Source of the DNA: Psettodes erumei
Lineage: Eukaryota; Chordata; Actinopteri; Pleuronectiformes; Psettodidae
Assembly (NCBI GenBank): GCA_016785225.1
Contig: JAFBJZ010000639.1
Span: 496,001-560,000 of the forward strand
Reading direction: 5' to 3'
DNA: 64,000 nt
In this document: piece after piece, positions 1-11,063 of the stretch
Layout: each line of letters opens with the position of its first letter
How positions within the stretch are numbered: the stretch's first letter is position 1
Made by a program: the position numbers and the translations under genes
Notes under the pieces: model-generated
What the model was told of the DNA's origin: nothing
Databases searched by the model: none
Seen by the model: only the letters and a program-made list of their open reading frames with translations

Positions 1-1935
1 CCAAATAATGATTTCAGGACACATTTGAACACAAAACATACGCTCACACATGCACTCTTGTTTACATGAAGATGCCCAAATGTACTCACACACACACTCA
101 TGCTGTGAAGACCATTTTTATGACCCAGAAGGACTACCTGGCCACAGTGTTTAATTCATCAGGAGGTTACAAGACACAGGACTCCCAAATTCTGACAGCT
201 TCTTTCTGTAGGCTGGTTTCTCATCTTTTTCATCATTAGAGTTCCAAACAAATCATGTCTTCACCACATACCCACATATTGTACAGAAGCCCCCTTGTTT
301 AATTGTACTACAATTAATTGTTTACAATAAACCTTGAACTTTGGAAGGTCATGGATCAGGTCCTCAAAAGAAATACATTCAGTACACATGTCAGGTCTCA
401 TGTTAGTTTTGTTCACTGGGTTTATTTTTAGAGCATCCACTGACTGTCAGCTCTGTATTGTAGTGCAGCAGCCATGCAAGCAAGAAGTGAGCGGCATAAC
501 AGTGAAGCAATAGACACAAGATATTGATCAAAATCAATCAGAAGGATGGAAAAAGAGCATTCAGGTAAAGAATGAAAAAGGCCTGTGGCATACAGAATAC
601 CTTTCTGGGATCTTGGTGTGGCAGGAGGTTTAAAAAAGCAGGGCCGTCCAGATTAGGCAAAACTGCCTAATTCAAATGAAGTACAACATTTTAGATGATA
701 CTACATTATCTCATAACTAGAAAAAACTTAGTGCCACTGGCCCGGTCTACTTTGTGTTGTGGTGTATAGTTTTGTATAGATGCTAGGGATATTTAGATTA
801 GGTTTAAAGTATTATACAGAGGAAGTAAAGATATTGTTGACACCTCTGCACTGCAAATTAAAAAAGAAAGCAATAGCAGTGTGGAGCAGCTCCCGGAAGA
901 AAAACAAGTCCTGTCATTTTTTTCCACTGTGTTATGATGTTTTTAACCCCCTTTTTGCCAAACCAACCTGTCTCTTTCTATATGATGCCAATGTTGTGTT
1001 ATACAGTCATATCTTGCTTTACATTGCTTTACTATTGTATTTTTATTGCTGTCGTTCATGGTCAAATATTAATGTATAATTTGAGGTTGTGGAGGAATCT
1101 GTGCAACTGTCCCATGCAGCCCTTTGGTCCATTTTCTTTTCTTTTTTTGTCACCGTAAACCAAATAAAAGTCAAATTTTCTGTTCTAAAGATAAGCACAT
1201 ATAGTATATAGAGTTGATTTATGAATAGGTATTTATGTGTATGTTTAGTGTAATCATCATAATTAAATTTTCATTCCAGCTGTTGGCGTCCAGAGGTTTG
1301 TTCCCGGTCTTAAGCAGTGATGATCCTTTAGGTTTAGAGAGTGTTTGTTTTTTCCTGCACTCTTACAGTCTCATACAGTTTATGTCATCCCCTGTTGGTT
1401 AGGTTCCACTGATATTGGTTTTCATACTATACTATACTATTGATTACAACTGATCCTGCCAATAGATAATTGATGGTTCGATCAGCAACATTTATATTAC
1501 ATGACTTAAAGCATTTTGTCAGAGCAGGATGTTTTACTATTCACTGAGGGGAAGAATTTGTTCTACACAACCTTAAATAACACCCCTAAAATTACAGGAT
1601 GTTGTCATATTTGAATATTTTGTGAAAAATTAGTGCACTCATGCAGGCTCAAAGATGTTTTACAGGGACTGTCTAAATTTCTAACAATCTCATACTTTCA
1701 TAACAAACATAGTCAGCAATGTATGTTTTGCTTCTTTAAGTCAAAATAAAAATATTTTCCATACATGCAAAGAGAAGAGATAACTATTGTCTTTTATCTC
1801 GAGAAAGTGATTGGGTTACACTTTGTTTACTGTTGTATAGTTCTTGTGTAATTTGTTATGGTATTATAGATCAAGAATTTATCTTTGATATGCTATCTCA
1901 AAGAATAAAGATTGATATTTTTATTGTTTAAAGGC
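1..1935 (+). other. AT-rich segment, possible 3' UTR of an upstream plus-strand gene
   Basis: No open frame here looks like a protein. The stretch is AT-rich, almost free of simple repeats, and carries AATAAA hexamers on the plus strand near 326, at 1163-1168 and at 1904-1909. The last is followed by a T-rich run and then a GT/CT-containing stretch from about 1932, an arrangement compatible with cleavage and polyadenylation near 1930. The 900-1170 part, with T-rich runs and ATTTTTAT/TAATGTATAA-like words ending in AATAAAAG, also reads like a transcript end. No stop codon of a recognisable protein is visible, so the coding part would lie left of the window. Plain intergenic DNA is the alternative, because AATAAA is common in AT-rich sequence. 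A short hairpin at 652-671 (arms ATTAGGCA/TGCCTAAT, loop AAAC) is also present. Confidence 0.3.
652..671. repeat. Small perfect inverted repeat (hairpin)
   Basis: The 8-bp arms ATTAGGCA and TGCCTAAT are separated by the 4-bp loop AAAC. The arms are perfect. If the surrounding segment is transcribed this would form a short stem-loop. A stem this short can arise by chance. Confidence 0.6.
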
Positions 1936-3352
1936 GACTGTCTTCATTGTCCAAACTTTATTCTCTGTGCTGATGTTTCATGAGGTTAAACTAATTAGAG
2001 GAATTTTTACAGTGCTAAACCCATGAAAACATTTCATTATTTCACCCATTAGTTGCTTAGGTTATAATGACAACAGTGTTTAATTTAGTTCAGAACATGT
2101 TTTCACTGTCATAATCTTTTTAGACTTTGCTTGACAAGTGGTTGAAGTCAGATCTTTTTAATCAGCATTTAATCATTTAAAACCAGTTCCAATACTTTAA
2201 ATATGTAGTGAGGTGTTATCTCTCTAATTAAACCGCTAAACGTGTTGCTTACTGCAGTAAATTTAGAACATCTCAAAGAGGTAAGATGACTTCAAACTCT
2301 GCAGCCATTCTGAAATTAAAAACCTCCATTACCTGCTTTTCACTTACATAAAACATCAACAAAATTGTGTGAAAAATAAAGCTTGAATAATTATCTATAA
2401 TTGTTGAACAGTAGTGAAACAATTGTTTGGCAACAACCGTTTTTTCAAGGTAATGTGATATTAAACGTAATGGAAATTTTCTGTCACAATACATTTGAAG
2501 TGTTGATATAAATAACAGTATAAAAACATCCAGCCTTGGAATGGATGAAAACATTACAGAACAGTATATCCATTAGGCTATTGTCTGTTTTGAAATTGGT
2601 CAGCTGTGATGATGAGCTGCTCAGATGTTAGAATAAAACATGCAGCACCCCCCCCAAAAAAAAAAACAGCCGAGGAGAGAGGTGAATTTGCAGCTTTCAT
2701 AGTGGCATCACGCCATGCTCACACATGAACCAGTTAAATAGGGCCTCTCATTTACACCTCCCGTCACACTCTTTCTCAACTACCCTGCTCATCGTAATGT
2801 GTTGGCAGTGTTGTTTGCCGAAGGTCATTGTCACCCTCTCACACTTTGCAGCTCCTGCTGTGGCTTTTCCTGCCATTTTCATGTTGGATTTGTTGGTTTG
2901 AACTAGTCAGCGCTGAGGACAACACGGTCGACATGATGACAAATGAGAAATGTAAAGGTGGGAGACAATGAAACTTTCAGAAATATCAGTATCTATTGAA
3001 CACTCCCCTGACACTGACACCTCTCTGTAAACACTTTCCCAGGCAGCCATCCTCAAGCATGAAAGGGACCGATAATGACATCTCCAACACCGCTATGACA
3101 GCACCCTGCCTACTGGCTGGCACAGGTACCAGACCAATTTGGTGGTGGATACAAATTGACACGTGTACTTTCTCGCTGTTACGGCATTTTTTTTGTCTCA
3201 TTCTATGATTCATTTAATAGAAATTCATGTAAAAGAGCCATAGGGTTGGCAGTAAAAGGTGAAAGGCTATTAGTACCTGTACTTACTGTGAGTGTGACCA
3301 AGAATTTCCTGTCATCTTTTACTGCTGCTTCTACCCTGCATTTTACATGGTA

Positions 3353-3394
3353 TGACACCTGAACTGATTTGTTCACAAACCAGTTCAGGTGTCA
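3353..3394. repeat. Perfect 14-bp inverted repeat with 14-bp loop
   Basis: The left arm 3353-3366 (core GACACCTGAACTG) is exactly complementary to the right arm 3381-3394 (core CAGTTCAGGTGTC). The loop is 3367-3380. It could be the core of a miniature inverted-repeat element, a double binding site, or a stem in a transcript. No target-site duplication is obvious, and it matches no element I recognise. Confidence 0.85.
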
Positions 3395-4206
3395 ACCATT
3401 CTGAGTTTTTTGGGTTCTCTTCTTGTGACAGCCTGTGGAAAATCTAAAATAACCATGGGGGGAAAGAAATTATTTCCAACATGTGTGTCCTCCTGAATAA
3501 AAACCTTTGCTCAAATGTGATAAGCTTAGAAAGCCACCTCAAACTTAACAACTGCACAAGGAAAATACAGGCAAAAGAAGTATTTAAAATCTCACTAATT
3601 ATTAAGAACCCTAGAAAAAAATGCTACAATCTCCTTTACTAAATACCAAATACTTTACAAAATACTTTACCAGTATTAAAATGAATCTTTGAATGAAGCT
3701 TTTATTTTTGAAATGTTTGTGCTGGAGGTGGAGCATGGCTTTCAGTGTGTCTGGCCTTTATTGGATAATTGGGAAAGCTAGAGCCTTCTGTGGTGTATAT
3801 AAAGGCTTTGCTTTACCTGTTTTGTAAGCGAAAGGAGGTGGAAATGCATCAGTTTAAATGAGTGGTAAGTCACTCGTTTACATTTTACTTTTCTTGCCAG
3901 GTGAGCACCTAAATGACTGGTGAAGCAGCAACAGCACTATGTTTCTAGCTAGGCTGGGTAGCTACCTTACTTAGTTTTTAGCTTGTGGCTAATTACTGGG
4001 TAAACATGTCCTTATGTGAGCTCATTCTTCCCCACGTTCATTAGATCCACAAATCTTTGAAAGTTCTTCAATTCTCTCTTCAGTGACATTTCCATGGGTG
4101 ATGTGATAACAGTTCATATCAAATGTGGATGCTAAGTAAGGCTAATATTAGCTGGGCTGCTGCTGCTTGCCACTACAGATTTCCATTTTAATGCCCAGAA
4201 TGGCCT

Positions 4207-4229
4207 CTGTGTGTGTGCGTGTGTGTGTG
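4207..4229. repeat. (GT)n microsatellite, interrupted
   Basis: About 23 bp of GT/TG repeats with one C interruption. Confidence 0.85.
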
Positions 4230-5330
4230 AAATAATGTAGTGATTTTCAGGAAGAAGTATTACCAAGTGGGAACCACAGTTAGTTCAATTGCAAGACACC
4301 TCCAGAGCTCTCGATAATAGATTCTGCACTCTCCTTGAAACCTGCTGTCAGCTCTTATTCAGTCAGTCACTCATCCATTCATTCATTCAGTCTAAATCTT
4401 TGTGAGTCTCTGACTTATCTCAGCATGCATCGGTTGGCAGTTCAGAAAGATTTCTGTTTTAATCATTTGAACAACCAAAGCTGATGGAATGGCCGAGTGT
4501 GAAAGCTTGAACCGGCTGCCTCAGCAGTTCAGACACATTTTCGTCTCCTCAGCTCTCATCAGGGCTTTAATTTCTAACAAATAATGGAGAAAGAAGTCAC
4601 AAGAACAGAGGAAACTTCTCCTGGGATGCTTTGTTTGTGAGTAGGCAGTTGGAGTTTGGCAAACTATTAGGTGTGCTTGTTGGTGTGTTTTTGTTTTTTT
4701 TCCACTGGGCCTTGATAATAATTCACAGGGCTCATAGCTCTTACGATGGGATGAGAAAAATGTAAATGGCTCAGCTGTGGCCGTCTCCTCTTCCCTCCAC
4801 CTCAGTCTTGCTTTAGAAATATAGGAAATTCAAGCCAAATCTAACAGCAGGTACATTATGTGTCTCAGCTGGATCGTATCGCCTAATATATCACTGCACT
4901 TCACCCACCACCATATTGCCCCATGGCTGCATGTTACCGGTGTCTTCTGGCAGGAAAGCAGTGATTCATGCAGGAATAAAGCCAGCATTCTGCTGATGTA
5001 ACGGTGCGTTAGCCCTTAATGGCTTTTTGTCAGCTCGAAATGCATGCCACAGGACCATCCATGTGTATAACTTTACAGCAAAATGCAAAAGGACAGAGCA
5101 GAGCCATATTTTAAGAGAGGAAACCAAGAAGAATAATAACCCCACAGCTTTCTTTCCTCTGTCGTTACCAGGCAGGAGTTCTTCCAGCCAGACAGCCAGA
5201 GAGTCAACCAGAGAGACTTCCAGTCACCCGGTTCGCCATCTGTCTGGTAAGCATATCGTTAAGTGAGCCAACGCCTGTCTGTGCTGGTGTGGCATCAGTG
5301 GCTAGTTGTCTTGCTTTTCTCATTTCCCAA

Positions 5331-5356
5331 CACACACACACACACACACACACACA
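5331..5356. repeat. (CA)13 microsatellite
   Basis: Uninterrupted CA dinucleotides. Open frames crossing it encode poly-Thr/His and are artefacts. Confidence 0.95.
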
Positions 5357-5529
5357 TCTTTCGTCAGCCTTGGTCTCCTTCAGAGCTACTTAGACACACA
5401 CAGAACAGGAGAGAACTCTGTTCAATCTGCCTATTCCTCAGTCCTTAGCTGCGAAAACAACCCAAAACAAAAGATCGCCACCCGTTGCCCAGCTCACACA
5501 TCCCCTGCCTCGCCGCACAGCGCCTCCAA

Positions 5530-5720
5530 AACAATCAACCCAAGGTAATTTGTTGATAATTAATCGCCGTTCCTTAACGGCTTTGCATTTTATTAAAACT
5601 GTGCATGCTGACAATTTTATTTTGTGCCGTCCTGTTCACTCCGGGCTAATCAGCACCTTTCGAATCACCACCATATTTATACCAATACAAATTTGTGCAC
5701 AGGCAGGCATTCTCAGACCA
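5530..5720. promoter_or_regulatory. Candidate cis-regulatory island with homeodomain-type cores
   Basis: Repeat-free sequence with a TTGATAATTAATCG cluster near 5552-5566 (overlapping ATTA cores), immediately followed by a small dyad GCCGTT-CCTT-AACGGC (5566-5581), then further ATTAAA and ATTTTATT words. Its composition differs from the microsatellite-rich flanks. Enhancer function is inferred from motif texture only; no conservation test was possible. Confidence 0.3.
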
Positions 5721-5849
5721 CTAGTGTTCTCTAATCCTCTGCCCGATTTACCCTTGAGCCCTGCCAACTCGCTCTCCTGGACACGGCGCACGGCGCCCCT
5801 GTTTGTTGTTGATGTATGCTAATGTGCCACATCCATCTGTTCGTTTGCT

Positions 5850-6050
5850 TAATTTGGATTTTGCATGTTTGTCGCCATGTTCCCGCCCCTCCTACTCCTC
5901 CACCCTTCCCTCCCCTCGCCCCCATCCAAACCTCCCGCATCTCCTGTTCCACCTCCTCCGCCTCCTCGCCATCTCCTACCTCGTCTGCCTGGATCGCAGC
6001 CAGCTCTGGCGCGGTCAGGGTGGGGGAAGGGGGAGGGGGAGGGTCCGCGC
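5850..6050. other. GC-rich pyrimidine tract ending in a plus-strand G-run cluster
   Basis: A C/T-dominated segment (about 5884-5990) leads into a short CpG-containing stretch. It then flips to a G-rich run at 6018-6043 with five G-tracts of three to five Gs separated by 1-2 bases, which is a textbook G-quadruplex pattern. It could act as a nucleosome-free element. No TATA box or initiator is clear, so I do not call a promoter. Confidence 0.5.
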
Positions 6051-6059
6051 CTCTTTCTG

Positions 6060-6135
6060 TCCGTATGCAAATTGGCCTTGTTTTGATTAAAAGACAGCTG
6101 CATATTTCATTAAAGTCACCAGTGGAGGTGGGAGC
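6060..6135. promoter_or_regulatory. Candidate regulatory island with an octamer
   Basis: A perfect ATGCAAAT octamer (6065-6072) is followed by TTGATTAAAAG, a CAGCTG E-box and CATTAAAG words within 50 bp. POU, homeodomain and bHLH-type sites packed together suggest an enhancer core. The assignment is inference from motifs. Confidence 0.3.
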
Positions 6136-8264
6136 GGAGAAGGCATCTCTCTCTGGGGAGGCAAAGGTTGTTTAGCTGGAGTGAATGTTGTGGGAGCTGC
6201 TGTTTAGTGCTGCTGAGGGGAACAAATAGTGAAGACAAAAGGGCTGCCCAGGGAATGCTTTGGGGTTTAATGGGGCTGGCGGACTGGCACATCAGTTAAG
6301 ACTCACACCGATGCAGAACGCAAGTGAATGTGCATTGCATGATAACAGAAGCAATTGACAATGAAATATGGACCCCCATCAGCCTTCAAGGTGCTTTGGC
6401 ATGCCAAGGCAGTTGTATTTCTTAGCCCACCACTGCCAAGCTGCTGAGAGAAAACAGCAACCTCTTCCCCTTTCCGAGTAATAAAATGAGAAATGGTGTG
6501 GCCATCCTTTTACTTTACGGCAGAGAGGCTGCTCCCCAGTGGGCTCTGTGAAAGAAAAATAAAATTGCTTCCTCAGTTGCTTCATCAGAGAAGTAAGTTG
6601 TTTCCTTCAAAGTTTTCACCTGTGCCAGCTGTGTTTCTGTCTTTTCGGTGTTTGGCGGGCTGGCTGAGCAATGGTACAATATACCTTGTGGATTAATGAA
6701 GGAATCAGCATTGTGTTCCGTAGGATTGTCCATGCAATTGTGAAAAGTTCATCTTCTTCCCACCGTGTCCCCCTCTCTCTGTTAGTCCCTCAGGGCGATT
6801 GCTGCCCCCGCCAGAGGTGAACAAGGTAGATGTATCGGTGGTTAGGCACCCTATGAGGTCAGAGGGTGGCAGCAGGAAGGATGGGGGAGGTTCTCCTGGC
6901 ATCCAGCCAACTGCAGTGGAATTCAAAGACATGGGGAGGGAAGGGGAGGATGGAGCAACGGTTCCTCTGAATAATCAATCAGAAACAATAGATGAAGAGA
7001 GCGAGTGGTTCTGCCTTTCTTGACAGGGCTGATTGTATTCATGCAGGGATTGACGAGTGGGGGGGCATTAAATAGGGCTGGGTAGTAAGATGTGGGCAGG
7101 TGCAGGGAGTGCTGTAATAGGTGGCCCCCTATGCAAAGCCAAGGACATATACCAAGAGGTACTGATTGAATGCCATACCAATAAAAAGCGGCAGTTTCAT
7201 GCGCCATTGACCGAGTTGGCATCCTCACAGTCACACTGTGATGAAACCCGCTTCGAGGTCATGATAATGTGAGTCACATTTTGTTCCTCAGTTGGATGTG
7301 CTGCTCCGAGGAAGAATTAAACGGCACACACGGACCCTGATTGTTTTCACTCACGCTTGTCACATACTGTATATATGATGTTTTCACTGTATGTCAAAAC
7401 CAGGGGGAAATCCAATCGAATGTTTGTTTGGACAGAAATGAAAAGATCAAATTGTGAGTCACAATAGGTGGGGAAAATAATGTGATTTGAGCCTGCAGTG
7501 AGCATACAGCCAGAGAGACTCTCCTTTCATTTTCTCTGTAGGCAGAGCAGCATGTCCTGGAGCGGGCTAATAGAATGCTTGTCTTGTATCTTCTCAGCCA
7601 TGAACTTTCCTCTGTCACAAATTACATTCAGCCTGAAAGCCTGCATGCCTCGCAGCAAGATACAGTATATTAGCCAAAGTAAGGTGGTCAAATGTGTACG
7701 TTGAATTGGACAAGGACTTTCTCATTCACACCGCAAACAAAAAAAGTGCAGAGTCTGCTATATGTGTACACGTTTCAAGAAAATAATAACAAAGCATCAC
7801 ATCAGTTTACATTTTTTCCTTAGTTGCTTTGGCAAAACCCTCAAATTAAAGCCAGTACTTCAACCCACGCTTCATTTTCAGCGTGCAGCAAACATTTCTT
7901 GTTATCTTCACATTGTAACGACACACTCAATTGTATTTGAGGTGAAAATTGTTCCCATTCAAGCATATGTCTTTCACAGGTTTCCGTAATCTGACGGTGT
8001 CATAAAAGGAACTGATGACAGGATGAATGTTTGAATTCAACTAGCAACGTGGTCGCTCACAAATTTTTTTGTAACTAGTTAGTTGGCATTAGTTAAAACA
8101 CATTAATACTGTTTTACTGGTTTTGTATCCCAGAGACATAGTGGGACAGCAGACTTCTTATATGAAGATCAAACATAAGTATAGGACCATGTGTCGGTAT
8201 AGCAGAAAAGATAGGATCACATTCTAGATTGTGGTGCAGGAGCCAGGCTGTACCAACCTCTTGT

Positions 8265-8355
8265 TACACATTGCAATTCTGGCACATATCCACCTGATTG
8301 GATAATTGCATGACCAAGCAGGTGTACGTGCATTCCTCATAAAATGCTCAGTCAG
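8265..8355. mobile_element. Remnant end of a Tc1/mariner-like DNA transposon
   Basis: The stretch with ...GATTGGATAATTGCATGA..., a nearby CAGGTGTACG and ...CATAAAATGCTCAGTCAGT matches, with scattered changes, the end of a common teleost repeat. I remember that repeat as ending in a CAGGTGTAC block followed by TAATAAAGTGCTCAGTGAGT. The transposase-coding interior is absent, so this is a non-autonomous scrap. The family name is from memory and needs a repeat-library search. Confidence 0.55.
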
Positions 8356-9486
8356 TCTAAGTCTGGGTAAGTACTGACATAAAGGCACAAAGACATTTGA
8401 CAGCCTGGGCTTGAGTGGTTAAAAACAAAACAAGGCGTTTTGTTTTAGTGGCTGCGATGCACTCAATGAATTTATTTGCTTGGGACATGAGTTAAATGTT
8501 TTCAACGAGTGACAGCCTTTTTGCAGCAGAAATGAAGATCACAGACTGATGCGGTGATTACACTTAATGTCTGGAACAATGGTCATCAAATTTGCTAAGC
8601 AATTAACAGAACTATGAAACAATACATGGCAATATGAGGATGGGTAGTTTGATGTGTTGTGTGCATCTGTGCTGCGGATGCCGCCGCACCACTGCCTCCT
8701 GCTGTTTGTCCGCAGCAGTGACACGTCAAGCCTGTGTGCCAGCATGTGCAAAAAAAAAAAAAAAACCAACAACAAATGCCTCACTGTCAATGCCTGACAT
8801 CAATACATATGCTGGTCCACGAGCCCCTTGAAGCCCTCTCCACTCCATCCACCTCGTCTCCTCCGCCCGCTGCTCACTCGTGTTATCAGTTCACTGTTTT
8901 CTCAAGGAAAATATAAGTTAAGCTCACCTTATTTACATTTATATGATCAGATTTTCTTCCTTATGGAAGGTATGCAAATTTGCCCTTTTCGAGCCTTAGC
9001 CACTGACTGTGTAGATTTGTTGCGAGGGATGGGAAAAATAATAACATTGCCCTCCAGGAGGAAAGAGACCCAAGTTAGGATTTCTGGACCTCATGAATTT
9101 TGCAATGATCAATTTTGTTTACCCTACCACGTCCGAAACTTATCAGGACATTTGAGCAGGGGATATATGAGATAAGATTGAGTTACACCTCGAATGTCTA
9201 TCTTCCTTTCTTTCATTCTATTTTTTACGTATATACCTTCTGGTTGCTGCCCCTGCAGTGAAGAATATCATTTTTCATTTTCTTCATCTGATGGCCTCTA
9301 AATTCTGCTGTCGGTTTGCTTGTTTGTGAGGTGTGGAGAGAGGAGGTTTTGCAAGGAGTGCTCAGGTGTTGGCCACATCCTAAATCCTCTGTGCGTTGGT
9401 GCAGAAGGGGAATGAATGGCTAATCTGAGGGCTGGCTGGATGAATGCAATCAGCCTTAGTCTACTTGGGGAGAAAAAGCCTTAGCT
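8356..9486. other. Gene-free stretch
   Basis: Contains an A16 homopolymer (8750-8765), an octamer ATGCAAAT at 8972-8979 and otherwise unique sequence. The 115-codon plus frame at 8828-9175 has no recognisable domain and no convincing splice context. Confidence 0.55.
8750..8765 (+). repeat. Poly(A)16 homopolymer
   Basis: Sixteen consecutive A. No recognisable retroelement body lies immediately 5', so I do not call it a retrotransposon tail. Confidence 0.9.
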
Positions 9487-9510
9487 TGTGTGTGTGTGTG
9501 TGTGCGTGTG
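9487..9510. repeat. (TG)n microsatellite
   Basis: About 24 bp of TG repeats with one C interruption. Confidence 0.9.
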
Positions 9511-9753
9511 AGGGAGAGACAGGAAATGTGTATGTGGGTGAGCTCTTTACCTGGACAAAACTCCTGAATCCTTTGTGAAAGGAATGGCCGGGCACCGCGC
9601 TGCCTTTTGGTGCGTCTGTGTGTGCACGCCTGCTCGCAAGAGGTTGTGTGTCCACTGGACGCCCGAGAGAAAATAGCGCTCGAGCAAATTGCTTTCTGCC
9701 AGCATATTGCCAGCGCCAGCCTTTATTCCTTGGGATGGGGAGGCACGTTTACA

Positions 9754-9780
9754 CCCCCCAACCCCCACCCCCCACCCCCC
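9754..9780 (-). other. G-quadruplex-capable run (minus strand)
   Basis: Four C-tracts of 5-6 bases separated by only 1-2 As on the plus strand. The minus strand therefore carries four long G-tracts with very short loops, a pattern expected to form a very stable G-quadruplex (i-motif on the plus strand). Confidence 0.75.
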
Positions 9781-10040
9781 GATTCAAGCTCACAGCCGCT
9801 GGCCTGTTCACCCCGCAGCCCTGCTTTACAACACACTCATCTATACCATGCTATACCCTGCCTGATGAAATGCTGATGCGGAATATTTAACTGACACTCC
9901 AAGCGAAACCTAATAATATAATCAGGTAATAAGAAATTAATTTTCTCCCTGGCTGCACTTTGACTGGGGTGTTGATACAGGGAAGGGGAAGAGAAATCAT
10001 CAGGCAAATGTTGGTGAGCGAATGTCATAGGTAGCCTGGC

Positions 10041-10064
10041 CTCTCTCTCTCTCTCTCTCTCTCT
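10041..10064. repeat. (CT)12 microsatellite
   Basis: Uninterrupted CT dinucleotides, followed by a short C run. Confidence 0.95.
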
Positions 10065-10245
10065 ACCCCCATACTTTCTCCGTGTGCATCAACATTTCTC
10101 AGGACACACCCCGGCGATTCGATAGCCACCCCGACGCACCCATGCTCCTGTGCACATACAAATTTGAGAGCCGCACAACAACAGGGATGCCTCCCTCCCT
10201 ACACCAATGAACTGTAAATGATCAAAGCAAGACGACCGCTCACCG

Positions 10246-10268
10246 ACACACACACGCGCACACACACA
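10246..10268. repeat. (CA)n/(CG) microsatellite
   Basis: CA repeat interrupted by a CGCG step, so an alternating purine-pyrimidine run. Confidence 0.85.
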
Positions 10269-10679
10269 ACGCACACGCCGAGGCTGTCAGTGGAGGAACT
10301 CGGTGTCCCTTACAGGCTTACATTGAGAGTGGCAGTGCTGGTATTGGCCTGCACTGCAGAGAGGTGTGTTTATGGTCAGTAGTTCCTGTTGGAAATATGG
10401 AGGCATCTTGCTGTGCTCGTGACCCACTAAATGGGATTCAGTTTGTCTTCTCCCCTCCCAGTCTTTCCATCTATTTCTGTCTCTCCACATGCATCTTTCT
10501 CTTCCTCCCTTTCCCTCAATCTCGCTGCTTATCCTCATGTAGTTAATTAGGAAGCAGGAGTCCATTGGTGTCAGTGCTCTGGTGTTTTATTGTTCCCCCT
10601 TCTTGGCCCCCCTGGCCCCCAACAGGGAGACATCAATAACCCTCCCCCACAACACACATATACTACGTGCCAGAGTATC

Positions 10680-10835
10680 CATGGCCCTGCCTGCTCCCGC
10701 CTGGCATAGCCATCCATCTCTCTGCCCCCCCTCCCCACCATCCCCCTCCTCCTCCTCCTCACCTGCCACCCACCCAACCGCTGCTCTCCTCTCCTCTTCC
10801 ATCACCCCCCCCCCATCCCCTGCCATCGCCTCTCT
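10680..10835. repeat. Long pyrimidine-rich (CT/CCT) tract
   Basis: About 150 bp dominated by C and T with several C-runs, including eight or more Cs near 10806-10814. The 155-codon plus frame and the opposing minus frame that cross it are Pro/Ser- or Gly/Glu-rich artefacts of this tract. Confidence 0.75.
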
Positions 10836-10904
10836 ACCTGAGAGCATTTGTCATCTCGTCGCTCTGCGAGCCACGGCCGATGCAATGAAAAAAGAAAGAC
10901 AGAA

Positions 10905-11045
10905 AAAAAAACCTCAGCGGCAATATGCAAAAATGCAAAAAGGTAGATGCGGGTTGCCCTGGCAACAGCTCCGAGGTTATTTCCAAGCGCTGATGGAAAT
11001 CAATGTCATGTGCCAGGCAGGCAGGCACCTCCATCCTCAGGAAAA
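10905..11045. promoter_or_regulatory. Candidate regulatory island containing an RFX X-box
   Basis: After an A-rich run, repeat-free sequence carries ATGCAAAAATGCAAAAAGG-like words and then the symmetric X-box GTTGCCCTGGCAAC at 10953-10966. RFX factors are known to bind GTNRCC-N(0-3)-RGYAAC dyads, and this site is a perfect inverted repeat of GTTGCC about a CT centre. The island also contains GGAAATCAATGTCATG. Function is inferred. Confidence 0.4.
10953..10966. promoter_or_regulatory. Symmetric X-box (RFX-type site)
   Basis: GTTGCC and GGCAAC half-sites are separated by CT and are fully palindromic. Established knowledge: RFX proteins bind this class of dyad, often in ciliary or neural promoters and enhancers. 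No gene start is visible next to it. Confidence 0.55.
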
Positions 11046-11052
11046 TTAGAAA

Positions 11053-11063
11053 GGGGGGGGGGG
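11053..11063 (+). repeat. Poly(G)11 homopolymer
   Basis: Eleven consecutive G on the plus strand. Confidence 0.9.

Larger units (their letters stand above)
1936..5330. other. Gene-free stretch
   Basis: No coding region is supported. It contains a C8A11 homopolymer junction (2648-2666), a perfect long hairpin (listed separately), a short GT run and ordinary AT-rich unique sequence. Two short frames around 2986-3213 overlap on opposite strands and look like mutual shadows. Confidence 0.6.
5357..8264. other. Gene-free stretch with two regulatory-looking islands
   Basis: Holds the islands at 5530-5720 and 6060-6135 and the GC/pyrimidine-rich segment between them. The remaining 6140-8264 is unique-looking sequence without a supportable exon. 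Frames at 5816-6175 and 5849-6103 come from the pyrimidine-rich tract and are low-complexity Pro/Ser or Gly/Arg translations. Confidence 0.55.

Noticed and set aside
10582..11049. 155-codon plus frame rich in Pro/Ser
   Set aside because: Created by the pyrimidine-rich tract 10680-10835; the opposite strand gives an equally low-complexity Gly/Glu frame.
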